In this document: positions 1-10,780 of the stretch, piece by piece | Numbering within the stretch: position 1 is the stretch's first letter | Layout of the letters: each line of letters opens with the position of its first letter | Assembly: GCF_037975245.1 (NCBI RefSeq) | Contig: NC_092577.1 | Span: 31,750,398-31,814,397 of the forward strand | Direction: 5' to 3' | Source of the DNA: Apostichopus japonicus | Taxonomy: Eukaryota; Echinodermata; Holothuroidea; Aspidochirotida; Stichopodidae | Length of the DNA: 64,000 bases | Notes under the pieces: generated by a model | Database searches by the model: none | Told to the model about the DNA's origin: nothing | What the model saw: only the letters and a program-made list of their open reading frames with translations | Program-made: the position numbers and the translations under genes

Positions 1-386
1 TTCGTAAATTACCCAGACCAAGGACTTTTGGGCTATATTTGAACTGAATCAATGTTTGTCAAATGGTCTACAGTTGGGACAGAGTTTAATATATTAGTCC
101 GTATTGACCATAATTTAAGCAGACTTTTTTTTGTTTCTAGTTGTTATTGTCTTTATAGTACAAATCAGAAGAATAGTTTGAAACATATATATTTTTATCT
201 TAATGGGCATTGATAGCATCTGCCTTCCCCTCCCCTCATTCTACTTTGGGAATATATTAGTGATCCCCCCATACCCATCAGCAGCGTTCTCTTTGGTGGT
301 TGTGTGTTTTTAAAACTGGATGAATATATCCCAGTTTCTGTAAATGTTCATGAGTTTTATTTTTTGTCCTTTCTGGCTGTCCTCAG
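1..386 (+). other. Intron 3 of SLCO-a (partial)
   Basis: This is AT-rich non-coding sequence ending in a pyrimidine-rich acceptor (ctgtcctcag) at 386. No coding segment resembling SLCO exons 1-3 is visible, so those exons must lie to the left of the window. Confidence 0.7.
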
Positions 387-486
387 GTATTTTTAACGGA
401 GCCTCGTTGTTGGGTCCTGCCATCGGTTATCTTCTCGGAGGGCTCCTTCTGGGCATCTACACAGACGTTAGAGTTGATATATCAGA
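387..486 (+). CDS. SLCO-a exon 4 (TM5)
   Basis: Encodes [17 protein letters not shown] and ends TDVRVDISE: the TM5 helix and the start of the third extracellular loop. It enters after one codon base and leaves after two (donor gtaaga). Confidence 0.93.
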
Positions 487-1034
487 GTAAGACAAATTTA
501 CTTGGTTCCCCGCTTACCTGTCTCCCCACAACATTAGCACCTCATTCTACCGTCATCTCGAGTGAACATAAAATTGTAACATTGAGAACTTGTGAACAGA
601 CGAGGGGGGGGGGGGGTTTAAAGGCTAAGAATGATCAAGGTTTAAGTTCTGTTGGCTTCAGATCATAAAATTTCTCAATATCAATATAAGCAAAAAGATG
701 CTTTTAGCAAAACAGCTGTATTATGTGAATCCAAACCTCTTCAACCATGCAGGTGAAGATTTTGGGTTCAAAAGCTCTCCAAATCTTTTTCATATTGCTG
801 CCTCATTGTTGTGCCATTCGTTGTCACACAGGTTAATGGAAGCTCTGCCTTATTTGGTATTAAAGGTGTCTAGGAAACTGAACCAATCCTCCTGCGAACC
901 ATTGCTACGTAGCCTAAACGTAGGTTTATACTGTCTGGAGACCACCTGTAAAATGAGTAAGATAGGAGGAGAATGTTCTGTCTTATAGCTGAAGTATCAT
1001 ATCTGAGTTACAACTACTAGTGTTCCACTAGTCT

Positions 1035-1079
<45 letters not shown>

Positions 1080-1258
1080 GTATATATATATATATATATA
1101 TATATATACCGTATATATATATATATATATATATATAGTTGTCGGATGATCGCTCAACGCGTGAAACTCTGAGTTACAACTACTAGTCTCAACCTATAAT
1201 TCGCTCTGTCCTCCGGACATAGAGCACTCTGCGCCAAGATAGACGCCAACCAACCAGC

Positions 1259-1296
<38 letters not shown>

Positions 1297-4200
1297 ATAA
1301 CTGTGATATTTGCGTTAAAACTGACCTTCAATTTGTTTTTGTTCTTGCTGTACACAGATCAGGTATCGACCAAGATAACCCGGTATTCATTGGAGCTTGG
1401 TGGATCGGATTCCTGCTCACCTGCGCTCTCGCGCTGAGTCTAGTCCTGCCGTTTCTTGCATTTCCAAAGTCTTTACCAGGTAAACAGCACAGTATATATA
1501 CTCCATCCCCGATTGCAATGTGTGCCAAGGAGACAGTTTCTGTGAAAGGTTGCTTCTGTTTAACGGGTTGTGTGTGTGGAAGCAGGGGAAATATACTGTT
1601 GTATGTTTTCCCCTGTTGGTGTGCAAAAGTACCATGCGGGTTGCCCTTGATTAGTAAAGGGATAATTGAAGGGTTTCTGGAATGAATTGCTAAATGTTAT
1701 GATATATGTTATGGTGAGTGCTGGTTGCTCAACCTGGAACCTCAAATTTCATTCCTGTTATTTATTTCAAGGAGTTATTTAGTGTTTTGTATAGCAATGT
1801 TTTAAGGTTCTGTATTTGGTCTCTTATATTGTACAACGGTTCCTGTGTATGAAAACTGCAGTTGTGTTTGCATTTTGATCATTTTCCATAACATTTTGTA
1901 ATGAGATAAGTATCTATTGTTTTCAAAGGAAGGTATAATAAAAAAAAGGTATGACAGCTTATAGCAGATGTGTGACCAAACTTATTCACTGAAGTCATTG
2001 TGCAGTAGAACTAGTCGAATTGAAGCTCATGGCCTTGATGAGGCATAAACGAATTATAAATGACCAAAGAATTTTAATTCTTGATATGAAGGACATACTT
2101 GCAACACGATAGAAGAAACAATGACATACGTGGTAACGTTAACTATTCAATGATGGATATTCAGAGGGCGCTCTCCATGTAACGGTCCTGACAGGCAGGG
2201 GGGCGCTGTCCATATAAAGGTCCTGACTGGCAGAGGGCGCTATCCATATTACGGTCCTGACAGGCATAGGGCGTTGTCCAAATAACGGTCCTGACAGTCC
2301 CATAGATACGGCTCTGGGTCCTAATGTATGCATGTGGTTTTATTCCTGTCTACAGATCTGCAAAAGATTTGAGGTAGCATAAACATGTATCCCAATCTAT
2401 GTACTAGTTGTGAAAATATGTTTAAAAATATGTCGTCTTCAATAATTGGGAATTCCCGGTGACTTCAGAGACTGCGGGCTCGACAAGTTTAGTGGAACTA
2501 GAAAAGTCCGATATGACAGAGTCCGCTGTTGATTTAGCGTGGTGGCTGTATCCAGCTAGTTACTCTGTAATTACCCTTTTCCATTGCTTAATCCATTTGT
2601 ACTAACGGCAACTTAACGAGACGGAATTATACAACTCGAGATCGTTCCAGTCTAGAGCTGTTTTAGATTATTTTTACCTGTTCTCACCCACCCTCTCTGT
2701 CAGGATCGAAACGTTTGGAGAAAGAGAGGGTCTCCGAGGCCCATGGAGGTTCCGATTTCTCCGCGAGGGCCGGATTCGGTAAAAGTCTCCTGGATTTTCC
2801 GAAAGCCTGTCTTGTCCTCCTCAAGAACATTCCTTTCCTCTGTATCAGCGGAGCTGCGGCCACCGAGTGGTTTCTCCTAGCAGGGTTCGCTGTCTTTGCG
2901 CCAAAGTTCTTAGAATCCCAGTTCAGTCTCTCATCAGGATGGGCAGCCATCCTTGTCGGTAAGAATACAGCTTTAATTTATAATTAATTAATTAATTTAA
3001 TTAGCAGTGAATTAATTTTAGTTGTTTGACTTCACTCCTCTCTTACCTGCCTCTATTCTACTCATGCACTTAATCTAGTCTACAACAGTTGGTAACAATT
3101 TAGCACTTTGCCTCCCCCCACCTCCCCCCCCCCACTGACCTACTTTAGGGGTCAACACCTACTTCCTCCCCTCTTCCTTCCAAATCTACCATCCTTGAGG
3201 CTTACAACTGTTTTTGTAGTATGATTAACATCCATTGGTGTTGGTAAGAAAACAGCTTTAATTTTTTTCTCCCCAAGAAGGAGCAAATGCTTTGATTGAA
3301 AATACCGGCAGTTGTGGTAAATAAATAGCAGCAATGAATTAATTTTAGCATTCGCATTTTGCATAGAAGTTTTGATGGTTCTGCACTTTGTCTCATATAA
3401 ATTAATCGAGGTTCCTGCACACACAAAAAAACTGCCCATCTTGCATAGCGATACAAGATAGATTCTACCCTGCAAAGTAAAAAGGTTTTCAAATTTTCAT
3501 ATTCCTCATAATTTGTAAAAAGGCTCCAAATCAATTCACAGCCGAAACGGGATTACATTGGTTTTGTTTGTTGAGGTGACTTGTTTTTTGTTAATTTTTA
3601 ATTTACATTGTAGCAGGATGTTATAGATCATAGTGTTCGACCGATTATTTGATAATCAGTTTTACCGATTACCAATTAATTCCTGTGACAATCGGCCGAT
3701 GCCGTTAATAATCGGTTCCACATAATCGGTAGCGCAATGGATTTTGCCGATGCCCACTATTTACCGATTGTCTGATAATCGGCCCGATGCCGATTGTCTA
3801 ACCGATCATCGGTCGAACACTAATAGATTACCCATAATTCTTTTCTGCTCCTTAGGTTTAACTGTCATCCCAGCTGGTGTAGGTGGATCGGTTGCCGGGG
3901 GTTACATCGTCAAGAGATTCAACCTCAAGTACATAGGGATGATGCGGTTCTGTCTCGGGACAATCTTCGTCTCGTTTCTCCTCATGAGTGCTTTCTTCAT
4001 CAGTTGCGAGGATCCCAAATTTGCTGGAGTCACCGTAGATTACAATGGCAGGTGAGTCTTGGGTGTCACTGGTTCTTTGGTGTCATTGGTACTTGGTGTT
4101 ACTGGTACTTGGTGTCACTGGTACTTGGTGTCACTGGGACTTGGTGTCACTGGTACTTGGTGTTACTGGTTCTTGGTGTCACCGGTTCTACTTTAGATGC

Positions 4201-7200
4201 AAAAATGACATTTCAAACTCAGAAATCCATTTTAGCTGTGACCTGTACATTGTGACACCTTTTAAGTTAAAAAAATCCTCTTCTTTACAGTAATTTTAAT
4301 AATTCCATCACTTTAGAACCAAGTATCCAAACTGTGGGTTGTGACTCATTTTAGGGTTGACAAAATGTTATGGAGGGTCTCTAAATATTTGGGAGAAACC
4401 GAGAATTGTTGCTGATATTTGTAGAGAAAAGTGGAAAATTCTGGGAGGAAAATGGTTTCAAAAGTTGCCTAATATGACACCATTTTGAATTTAAGAGTCC
4501 ATGTTCATACAACATGTTTTTTTTTCAAATGGTTGGGCCATACCTCCTCCATGTAAGCCCCTCTACCAGGCTAAAACATTCACTACTGGAGGGTCACCAA
4601 CATGATCATGGTGAAACTTGGGGTCATGCACCAAGGAAACAAAAGAGATTGAATACCAGGAACTCAAATACATAACACTTTTAGTCCAAAGATAAACCAT
4701 CGCTAGTACCCATTTAAATTTTGTACCCACCCGCTTTTTCATTGGTCTCTTCATCAATGCATATGCAACATGTTTAGAAGAAAATTTCAATAGAGGATGT
4801 TCAATAGGAAGAATCCAAAGCAGAAATTTGAGTTGGTTTTGATAAATTTCATGATATGCTGTATTATAAATAAGTTGAAAAAGTTGAAAAATTTATAGAC
4901 TTAACGTAGCTAATATTTAATGTATAAGTAATTAATTATTTACCTATATCTAAACTTTTATAGAAACCTTTATAGAAACTAGACAGCCGATAACGAACAT
5001 GAGGCATGTTTTTACTGCCACACTCAAATCTTGATTCTTCACCCAGGCTCTCTATCCTGGGTGACTTTTTCTTAAGAAAAAAAGAAGTATCTTCATTGAG
5101 ACAATCAATTTAGCCTAGTTTTAAACTTCCACAAATTTTTTTTTGGAATTCCAGAATCATTCATAGTAAGGATTTTTGCAAAAGTTTTTTATCCAATTTT
5201 GAGCATTCCAATTTCTGACGAGCTACTCGAGACCTTTTTTAGGGCATGAGCACGACATAATTAACTTGCTTTTACCTTTTTACCATCGTTCAATTGGGAG
5301 TCAAACAGGAAACATAGTTCCCTCCACTTTCCTGCGATTCTTTCCAAGGTTATCAATCACCTCGGAAAGAATCGATGGGGCTTAATTTTCTGTTTAGTTG
5401 ATATGTTCCGCTCGATTTGGAAAGATAATCTGTTTTCACTTTGATGGCAACGGTTCATCCATTGGGCGAGGAAGTCGTCGGAAACAATCCACATGTGATT
5501 TAAATGTTATGGATGATCTTTCTGGGAAGATTTATATTATTAGAATGGAATTGATAAAGTCAAATGTCTTCAGTATGATACAAAACACTGATGCATCTAG
5601 CAGGAACTTTATCGAGACGTGACTCTGGTAATATCTTCACAATCCGAGGGAGCGTTATGGATATATCTGGCCATTTTTTTTACCAAACCCTCCAAGTTTA
5701 TGACACAAGCAACAAAAAAAAACATCCCCCAACTTCCCCACCATCCACATCGACTATTTTAGTATTGAATTAAATCTTTTCATTCTATTCCACCCTTTTT
5801 AGTACCCTTCTCCTCCCCCTCTCCAGCACCCTTCACCTTCACATCCTACCATATACCACAGGTTGCACCTATCACGTCCTCTCTTTTCTTCCTGTTTATC
5901 TTGCAGATCCAGGGACCTGGAAGGTCCCGTTGCCCTGGACGACGTCTGTAATATGAATTGCAGTTGCGATAACCAGTTTCAACCAATCTGCGGAGATGGG
6001 GTTATCTACTACTCACCTTGCCGGGCTGGTTGCCAACTGTCGACTAAGTCTGAGGTGAGATTAAGGGCATCTCGCATTTTATAACCAGTTCGGGTTTATA
6101 GGTCGGTTGTTACTTTATGGATTTATGAAGTTTGTTAAGCATTTGGGTGATGCCACTGCCATGCAAGAATCTTTTCTGTTAGCCCATCCTAGGTCGGTCG
6201 GTTGATTTTAGTCACTTTCAAGAAAATAAAATTTTAAGAGAGAATTTGGTACAGCATTTACTAAACATGGGTAGAATAACTCAAGAAAAAGGACATTGGC
6301 AATTAATACTAGATCTTTTATCTAACATTAATAAACCAAAGCAGTAACATTGAAAATGGGGGACCTGAACACCACTAGTTGTGTCTACCATGTTAGTAAC
6401 ATCTCATGACATGAATATAGTATACCGTTAGTGAATTGTGTCCCTCCACTGTTTATCTCCTACCTCTCCTCTTCCCCTGTTGGTTTCTTTCTTTCTTCTC
6501 TCCATCCCTTGTCTACTAATGCCCTTACATCTATCTCTTTGTGTTCACCTCGCTCATTAACCTGTCTGTATTCTGTGCGTGTTTTTTGTCCCTTCTTTTA
6601 CTGTTACTTGTCATTTAGCCTTTGAAGAAGATCCTGCTAGGATCGGAACGTCAGGCCAACTTACTTTTACACAGTCACGTCACAACAAGTTGTTTTGAAT
6701 CCCATTAGTTATGGTACTTTCAAATACAAAAGACCAACATGTGTGACCATTCTCGTAATTTCTTTCATATAGATATGCATGAAGTACACATCTTCTCGTG
6801 AGAAATAGTACCTTTTTATTCCATATCTCGAAAGAATCTTGGGAAATATGATTATGGAAGTTTCATAGTGAAATGCATCCTGCTGCTTTGGGAATTGAGA
6901 AGTTTCTGCATGTGTAGCACTTTTTTATCAGGTTGGCAACAGGCACAGGCTTCTTTCGAAGTAGACAGTTTAACTTACTGTTCCTTGATGGAATGACAGT
7001 GTGTTGACAAATCAAACCATTGGACTAAAATGTGTACTTAATTTAAATTTAAATTGGAAATTAACATGCGGAAGGCATTCATTTAAATTTAAATTGGAAA
7101 TTAACATGCGGACTGCATTCATGACAACAATGCAGGGAGTTGGGAAAAGAGTGGGGGGGGGGAGATACATTTAAAGTAGAAAGAATCAGATTTAAGTAAA

Positions 7201-8247
7201 GTGAACTCTGTGTATTAATATTTTAATTTTATGTTGTGAAGAAACTAGAGAAAACAAATTGCCAACCTGTTATAACTGCCATGTTTTTTATTTTTATTCC
7301 AGTATCAATTTTCAAGCAGTTTATTAATAGGGAAGCACATGAAAAAAAAAGCTGAGGAAGGCAATACAAAAAAATAATGGTACATGATAAAAAATTAAGA
7401 AAAGAAAGCGAGGTCATAGTAAAAAAAAAAAAAACGGCAATTGTTAGACAACATCAAATAAGCAAAGACCTTGAAAGAGTGGACAGATTTATGTATAAAC
7501 AAAGGCTGTAATTACTCCAAATTGGATACAAAAAAATAAATATATATAAATAAATAAATAAACTAAAATGATGTACTTGCCCTCAAACCCCATTTTTGTT
7601 TTTTTATTATTTTGAATGATTCCAGGATGGAACCGTATATTATACCAACTGTACATGCATTGGAGGAATTGACATTGATGATAGTATGGTCACATCAGGG
7701 AAGTGTGGCTCTTCTTGCAAATCCCTGCCCATATTTCTCATCATGCTCTTCTTGTTGGAGTTTGCTACCGTCCTCGCAGTGGTGCCCTCCTTGACTGCAA
7801 CTCTGAGGTACAGTAATTCTTGTTTCTAGTTTGTTTAAAGAGGTACAGTAATTCTCGTTTTTTTGGCTCGTTTGTTTAAAGATGTCCAAGCACGATTACA
7901 AAAGTGCTCGTTAAGGGAGAGAGTTTTTGTTTGCCTTGAGCCTGGGAAGACAATAAGACACTTGACCTGTCAAGAGTGTGTCCAGATTGACTTATGAATT
8001 TCTTCATTCCTCGCTTACCTGTCTCCCCACAACCTTAGCACTCTCGTTCTACCGTGCCTAGAACGAAGAGTGTTTCTTGAAACTTATGTTTTAGTTATCT
8101 GCGGACTTACGGAACAGTGATTGGTTGCAAACTTATATATAGATATATATGTCTATATAAACATATATATATATATATATATTGAAAATCGTAATGAGTT
8201 GGAAAATCAAGAACAATGAAAAAACTTCCAGCCTCCACTGGGACCTG

Positions 8248-8333
<86 letters not shown>

Positions 8334-9631
8334 TATATACATATATATGGATAAAAGGATTTTCTGGGTAAAGGACAATGTGAAACACATATTTAAAAGA
8401 GATAATATTTGACAGTCCTATTTGAAAATCACATTGCAATATCTTGTCACTAATTACTCTCGAGGAATAATAATTGGTGGAATGTAACCTCTCTTTACCG
8501 GCTAAACGTTCAACTACTCCAGGAAATTGGGATCATAGTAAGGGATCTGTGATATTGTCCGGGCAAATGCACTTCAATAGCTTTTTACTGTTGGCTCATG
8601 TAATTTTTTTTTTTATTTATGCTTGAAACCCAGATGTATTTCAAACGTTTAGGTAGCTGTCAATGTTCTCTGCACTTATTTTTACATTTTTCTGTCAAAG
8701 TGAACTAAAAAATCATCTGTTTAAATTCCAGCCACTTTATCCATGTGTTAGGTATTATCTGTGTTTGTTTTGAATCCTTCTAATGGTTTTCTTCTTGTCT
8801 TTTATTCAGGTGTGTTTCTCACTCACAGAGGTCCTTCGCCCTCGGGCTGCAATCTTTGATATACAGAGCACTTGGTTAGTAGAATTTGCAACATTTTTGT
8901 TTTTCAGGGGATTGTTAGAAAAAATTGCTTGATTTAAAATGCAGGTGGACCTTCAGGCTAATATCTCATAATCTGGGCCATATTTAACATCCCGATAAAA
9001 CGGAGAATGCCATAATTCCTGAACAACTAAGCATTTTCTGTCTCCATTTGCAAGGGTACACTTATCTATAAAGTCACATCAAGGAGGTCGCCATGGCGAC
9101 TTGAAGAGTAAAATCGTATTCATTACCATTCTCGTAAGCGCAGTTCCTAATGGGCATAAGAAAAATAACTCCGATGGGTGGTACTTTTTCAAAGCCCAAT
9201 TAAGGTTTCTGGGGATGGACATTTTTTGGGGTCAAAAATTGATTGTATTTTATGAGCCCAACGTGGAATGATTTTTAGGCTTGACAATTGTGAATTTCAT
9301 CCTCACCCATCCTACAGGGACGGTACCGGGACCTATAATAATCGGTAAGATAATCGACGACGCCTGCCTCCTGAAGCAGCCGACGTGCGACAACGAGGTG
9401 AACGACACATGTTGGCTCTACGAGAACCAACAATTCAGCCGCTCGATGCTGGTCCTAGCGGTCTGCGTGAAAATCGTCTCTATCATCTTCTTCCTGGGGG
9501 CGCTCTTGTTCTATAAACGACCTCCCGAACACCAGGTCAAAGGTCAAATGATTGACGGGAACACCAATAACGCCAACAACCACAAGACGGTCAACGGACA
9601 TGCGGCGGCGAGTCTTCAAGAGTTCACATGA
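387..9631 (+). CDS. SLCO4: SLCO-a: organic anion transporter (OATP), exons 4-11, 5' end outside window
   Basis: OATPs are 12-TM plasma-membrane carriers that take up large amphipathic anions such as steroid conjugates, thyroid hormones, prostaglandins and bile salts without needing sodium. Coding exons are 387-486, 1358-1479, 2704-2958, 3856-4051, 5907-6054, 7626-7807, 8810-8874 and 9318-9631. They join in frame to about 459 residues plus stop, covering TM5 to the C-terminus. I see the OATP signature ([12 protein letters not shown]) at TM6, then the TM7-9 block, then a Kazal-like extracellular loop with ten cysteines split over two exons, then TM10-12 and a hydrophilic tail. All introns are GT-AG with the same phases as the three paralogues here. 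Exon lengths 100/122/255 match SLCO-b, so b is its closest sister in the window. The tail (ends LQEFT) lacks the EKG motif of the other three. Subfamily 4 is my inference from overall resemblance; another SLCO subfamily is possible. Confidence 0.95.
1038..1300. repeat. Paired (TA)n arrays bracketing a 120-bp segment
   Basis: About 100 bp of (TA)n, broken twice by ccg, runs to 1137. A unique segment (1138-1258) follows, then a second (TA)n/(TG)n tract to 1300. The motif gagttacaactactag occurs both before the first array (about 1009) and inside the segment (about 1171), so the flank seems to have been copied across the array. Confidence 0.85.
1358..1479 (+). CDS. SLCO-a exon 5 (OATP signature, TM6)
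   Basis: Acceptor tacacag at 1357, donor gtaaac at 1480. Encodes [18 protein letters not shown], the family signature at the outer edge of TM6, ending FPKSLPG. A (TA)n/(TG)n tract sits just upstream in the intron. Confidence 0.94.
2163..2297. repeat. 34-bp minisatellite, four units
   Basis: Four imperfect copies of a unit built on gagggcgct-(n)-tccata-(n)-acggtcctgacaggc, in intron 5 of SLCO-a. Confidence 0.9.
2704..2958 (+). CDS. SLCO-a exon 6 (cytoplasmic loop, TM7)
   Basis: Encodes the basic/acidic third cytoplasmic loop ([10 protein letters not shown]), then [20 protein letters not shown] leading into TM7, and [17 protein letters not shown]. It is 255 bp, as in SLCO-b; the c/d pair has 258. 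Confidence 0.94.
3631..3822. mobile_element. TIR element (MITE) in SLCO-a intron 6
   Basis: The ends are inverted: TAGTGTTCGACCGAT at 3631 and ATCGGTCGAACACTA ending at 3822. The element is about 190 bp. It may have a TA target duplication (TA is the outermost base pair at each end). The inside repeats GATAATCGG and CCGATGCC in both orientations. It has no coding capacity. It ends 33 bp before exon 7. Superfamily is uncertain (Tc1/mariner or hAT). Confidence 0.75.
3856..4051 (+). CDS. SLCO-a exon 7 (TM8-TM9)
   Basis: Encodes [20 protein letters not shown] through [18 protein letters not shown]. The 196-bp length is the same in all four paralogues. The donor is followed within 15 bases by a 17-bp minisatellite. 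Confidence 0.94.
4066..4195 (+). repeat. 17-bp minisatellite next to a splice donor
   Basis: About eight copies of a ggtgtcactggtacttg-like unit start within 15 bases of the exon 7 donor of SLCO-a. The array is open in two frames but has no codon logic. Confidence 0.9.
4452..4502. repeat. Dispersed repeat, copy 1 of 3
   Basis: Shares a TTCAAAA-n-TTGC-n-AATAT-n-CATTTTG-n-ATTTAAG pattern with 30165-30225 and more loosely with 21690-21745. Family not recognised. Confidence 0.45.
5907..6054 (+). CDS. SLCO-a exon 8 (Kazal-like loop, six Cys)
   Basis: Encodes the first half of extracellular loop 5, with the pattern C-x3-C-x-C, then PIC, SPC and AGC (six cysteines). At 148 bp it is the shortest exon 8 of the four genes. 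Confidence 0.93.
6451..6672 (+). mobile_element. Penelope-like relic with hammerhead-like core, copy 1
   Basis: A pyrimidine-rich 160-bp leader runs into a core at 6617-6656. The core reads AGCCTTTGAAGAA, then hairpin GATCCTgctAGGATC, then GGAACGTCAGGC. GCCT and AGGC can pair as the outer stem. The same leader and core recur at 26690 and 59920. The arrangement resembles the type I hammerhead of Penelope-like elements, but GAAA is changed to GGAA and the first core base is T, so this copy is probably inactive. It lies in intron 8 of SLCO-a. Confidence 0.6.
7041..7120. repeat. 40-bp tandem duplication
   Basis: Two head-to-tail 40-bp copies differ at only two bases (gaaggcattc versus gactgcattc). 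It looks recent and lies in intron 8 of SLCO-a. Confidence 0.92.
7626..7807 (+). CDS. SLCO-a exon 9 (rest of loop 5, TM10)
   Basis: Encodes [14 protein letters not shown] with the last four loop cysteines (NCTC, KCGSSC), then TM10 ([16 protein letters not shown]) ending SLTATLR. N-C-T in the loop is a possible glycosylation sequon. Confidence 0.93.
8159..8350. mobile_element. (TA)n-flanked tRNA-bearing repeat, truncated copy
   Basis: A 66-bp remnant (8183-8248; gtaatgagttggaaaatcaa, then cttccagcctccactggga) lies between two (TA)n arrays. It is the 3' end of the repeat seen in full at 24897-25179, in antisense orientation. The tRNA-like part is lost. Confidence 0.75.
8810..8874 (+). CDS. SLCO-a exon 10
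   Basis: A 65-bp micro-exon encoding [20 protein letters not shown]. Its length matches the other three genes. A shadow-free reading frame and acceptor tattcag support it. Confidence 0.92.
9318..9631 (+). CDS. SLCO-a exon 11 (TM11-12, tail, stop)
   Basis: Starts [19 protein letters not shown], contains [20 protein letters not shown] and TM12, and ends in an Asn/His-rich tail with TGA at 9629-9631. Confidence 0.95.
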
Positions 9632-10055
9632 GGGTCTCGGAAGAAATTTTTTTCGAAAGTGCAACCAAGAAAAGACACATTTTGAGTTTTGATGGAGAAC
9701 CCGAAGCAACGGGCTAAAGATTAGAGGAAATATGAGACGAGAGTGAACAGAGAAAGAAGTTCACTCACCCCTCTCGATCGTTCTGGGGATCGTTTATCGA
9801 TAGAATCCATTCACCTCTGACCGCCTTCACAATAACCTCAAGTTCCTTCCCCCCTCCCCCGCCACCCCTCTTGGTAACCCAGGCCGATTTTGTACTAAAC
9901 CAGCAAAACTCTTTCAAGCGAGACTTTTAATGAGAGAATGGCTTCTTCACAGAAATGATAAAACAGTCACACAGGTTTGATTTCTGTTGTTTCCTGTAAC
10001 AAAGAGGCAGTCATCACCGAATGTATTAGTGAAGGGATGATGTGCCCAGGAATAT

Positions 10056-10130
10056 TTTGATTGCCGGGCACATCCTGGGAGAGGGGTCTAATGGGTAAGG
10101 GTTTCCCCCATCCCCTTTGGAAAGTGTTTG
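10056..10130 (+). repeat. Diverged relative of the 138-bp unit at 45.1 kb
   Basis: Contains gattgccgggcacatc, agaggggtctaa and tcccctttggaaa in the same order and spacing as the tandem unit inside the hAT element at 45111-45767. No terminal repeats were found around it. Confidence 0.55.
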
Positions 10131-10728
10131 CAAATGAAGTATGGTTAAATGATGGCAAATGGTGCTATCATTTTTTTCCTCATCTGGAGCTAATGTCTGT
10201 GCCAAGTATTCATCCATATTTTGGTAATGGTAAAAGTTGTTAAATTAACCATCAAATTTATATAAAAATGTTTAAAAATACTGTCAGTGCTGGGCGGCGA
10301 CGAGAACTGCCCTGTTAGCGTATTAACCAGCTGGCAAACCACTTGTGTCAATATGTCTCATTGGATTGTTGAATTCGGTTTCCTCTGCGTTGATTCACTT
10401 GCACAAATTCCTCTTTCAATATGTAGTCCCTAACTTTATATCATCATCAGAAACCAAAAAAGCTTTTTTTTTTTTTTAATTTTCAATAGGTTATTGTGTT
10501 GCTAAAGTGATACAATCAGCTATTTTTCAAAGTTATATTTTGTAACCTAGAAAAAAATAAGAAATTTGTTTTTCCATCTTTGAGATATTGGTGGAATAAT
10601 GGAATTGAAATGTAAAAGAATCATGCCATAACACATTCGTTTGATGGAGTTGTTAGTGGTTGTTTGGCTTGTGTTTGAAATTACTGGGAAAAAATAAAAA
10701 TATGCAAATGCAGCAAGTTTTCACTCTT

Positions 10729-10780
10729 TTATATATATATATCTACTGTATATATATATATATATATATAGATATAGATA
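10729..10780. repeat. (TA)n microsatellite
   Basis: Interrupted (TA)n array with ctgta and gatatagata interruptions. Confidence 0.85.
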
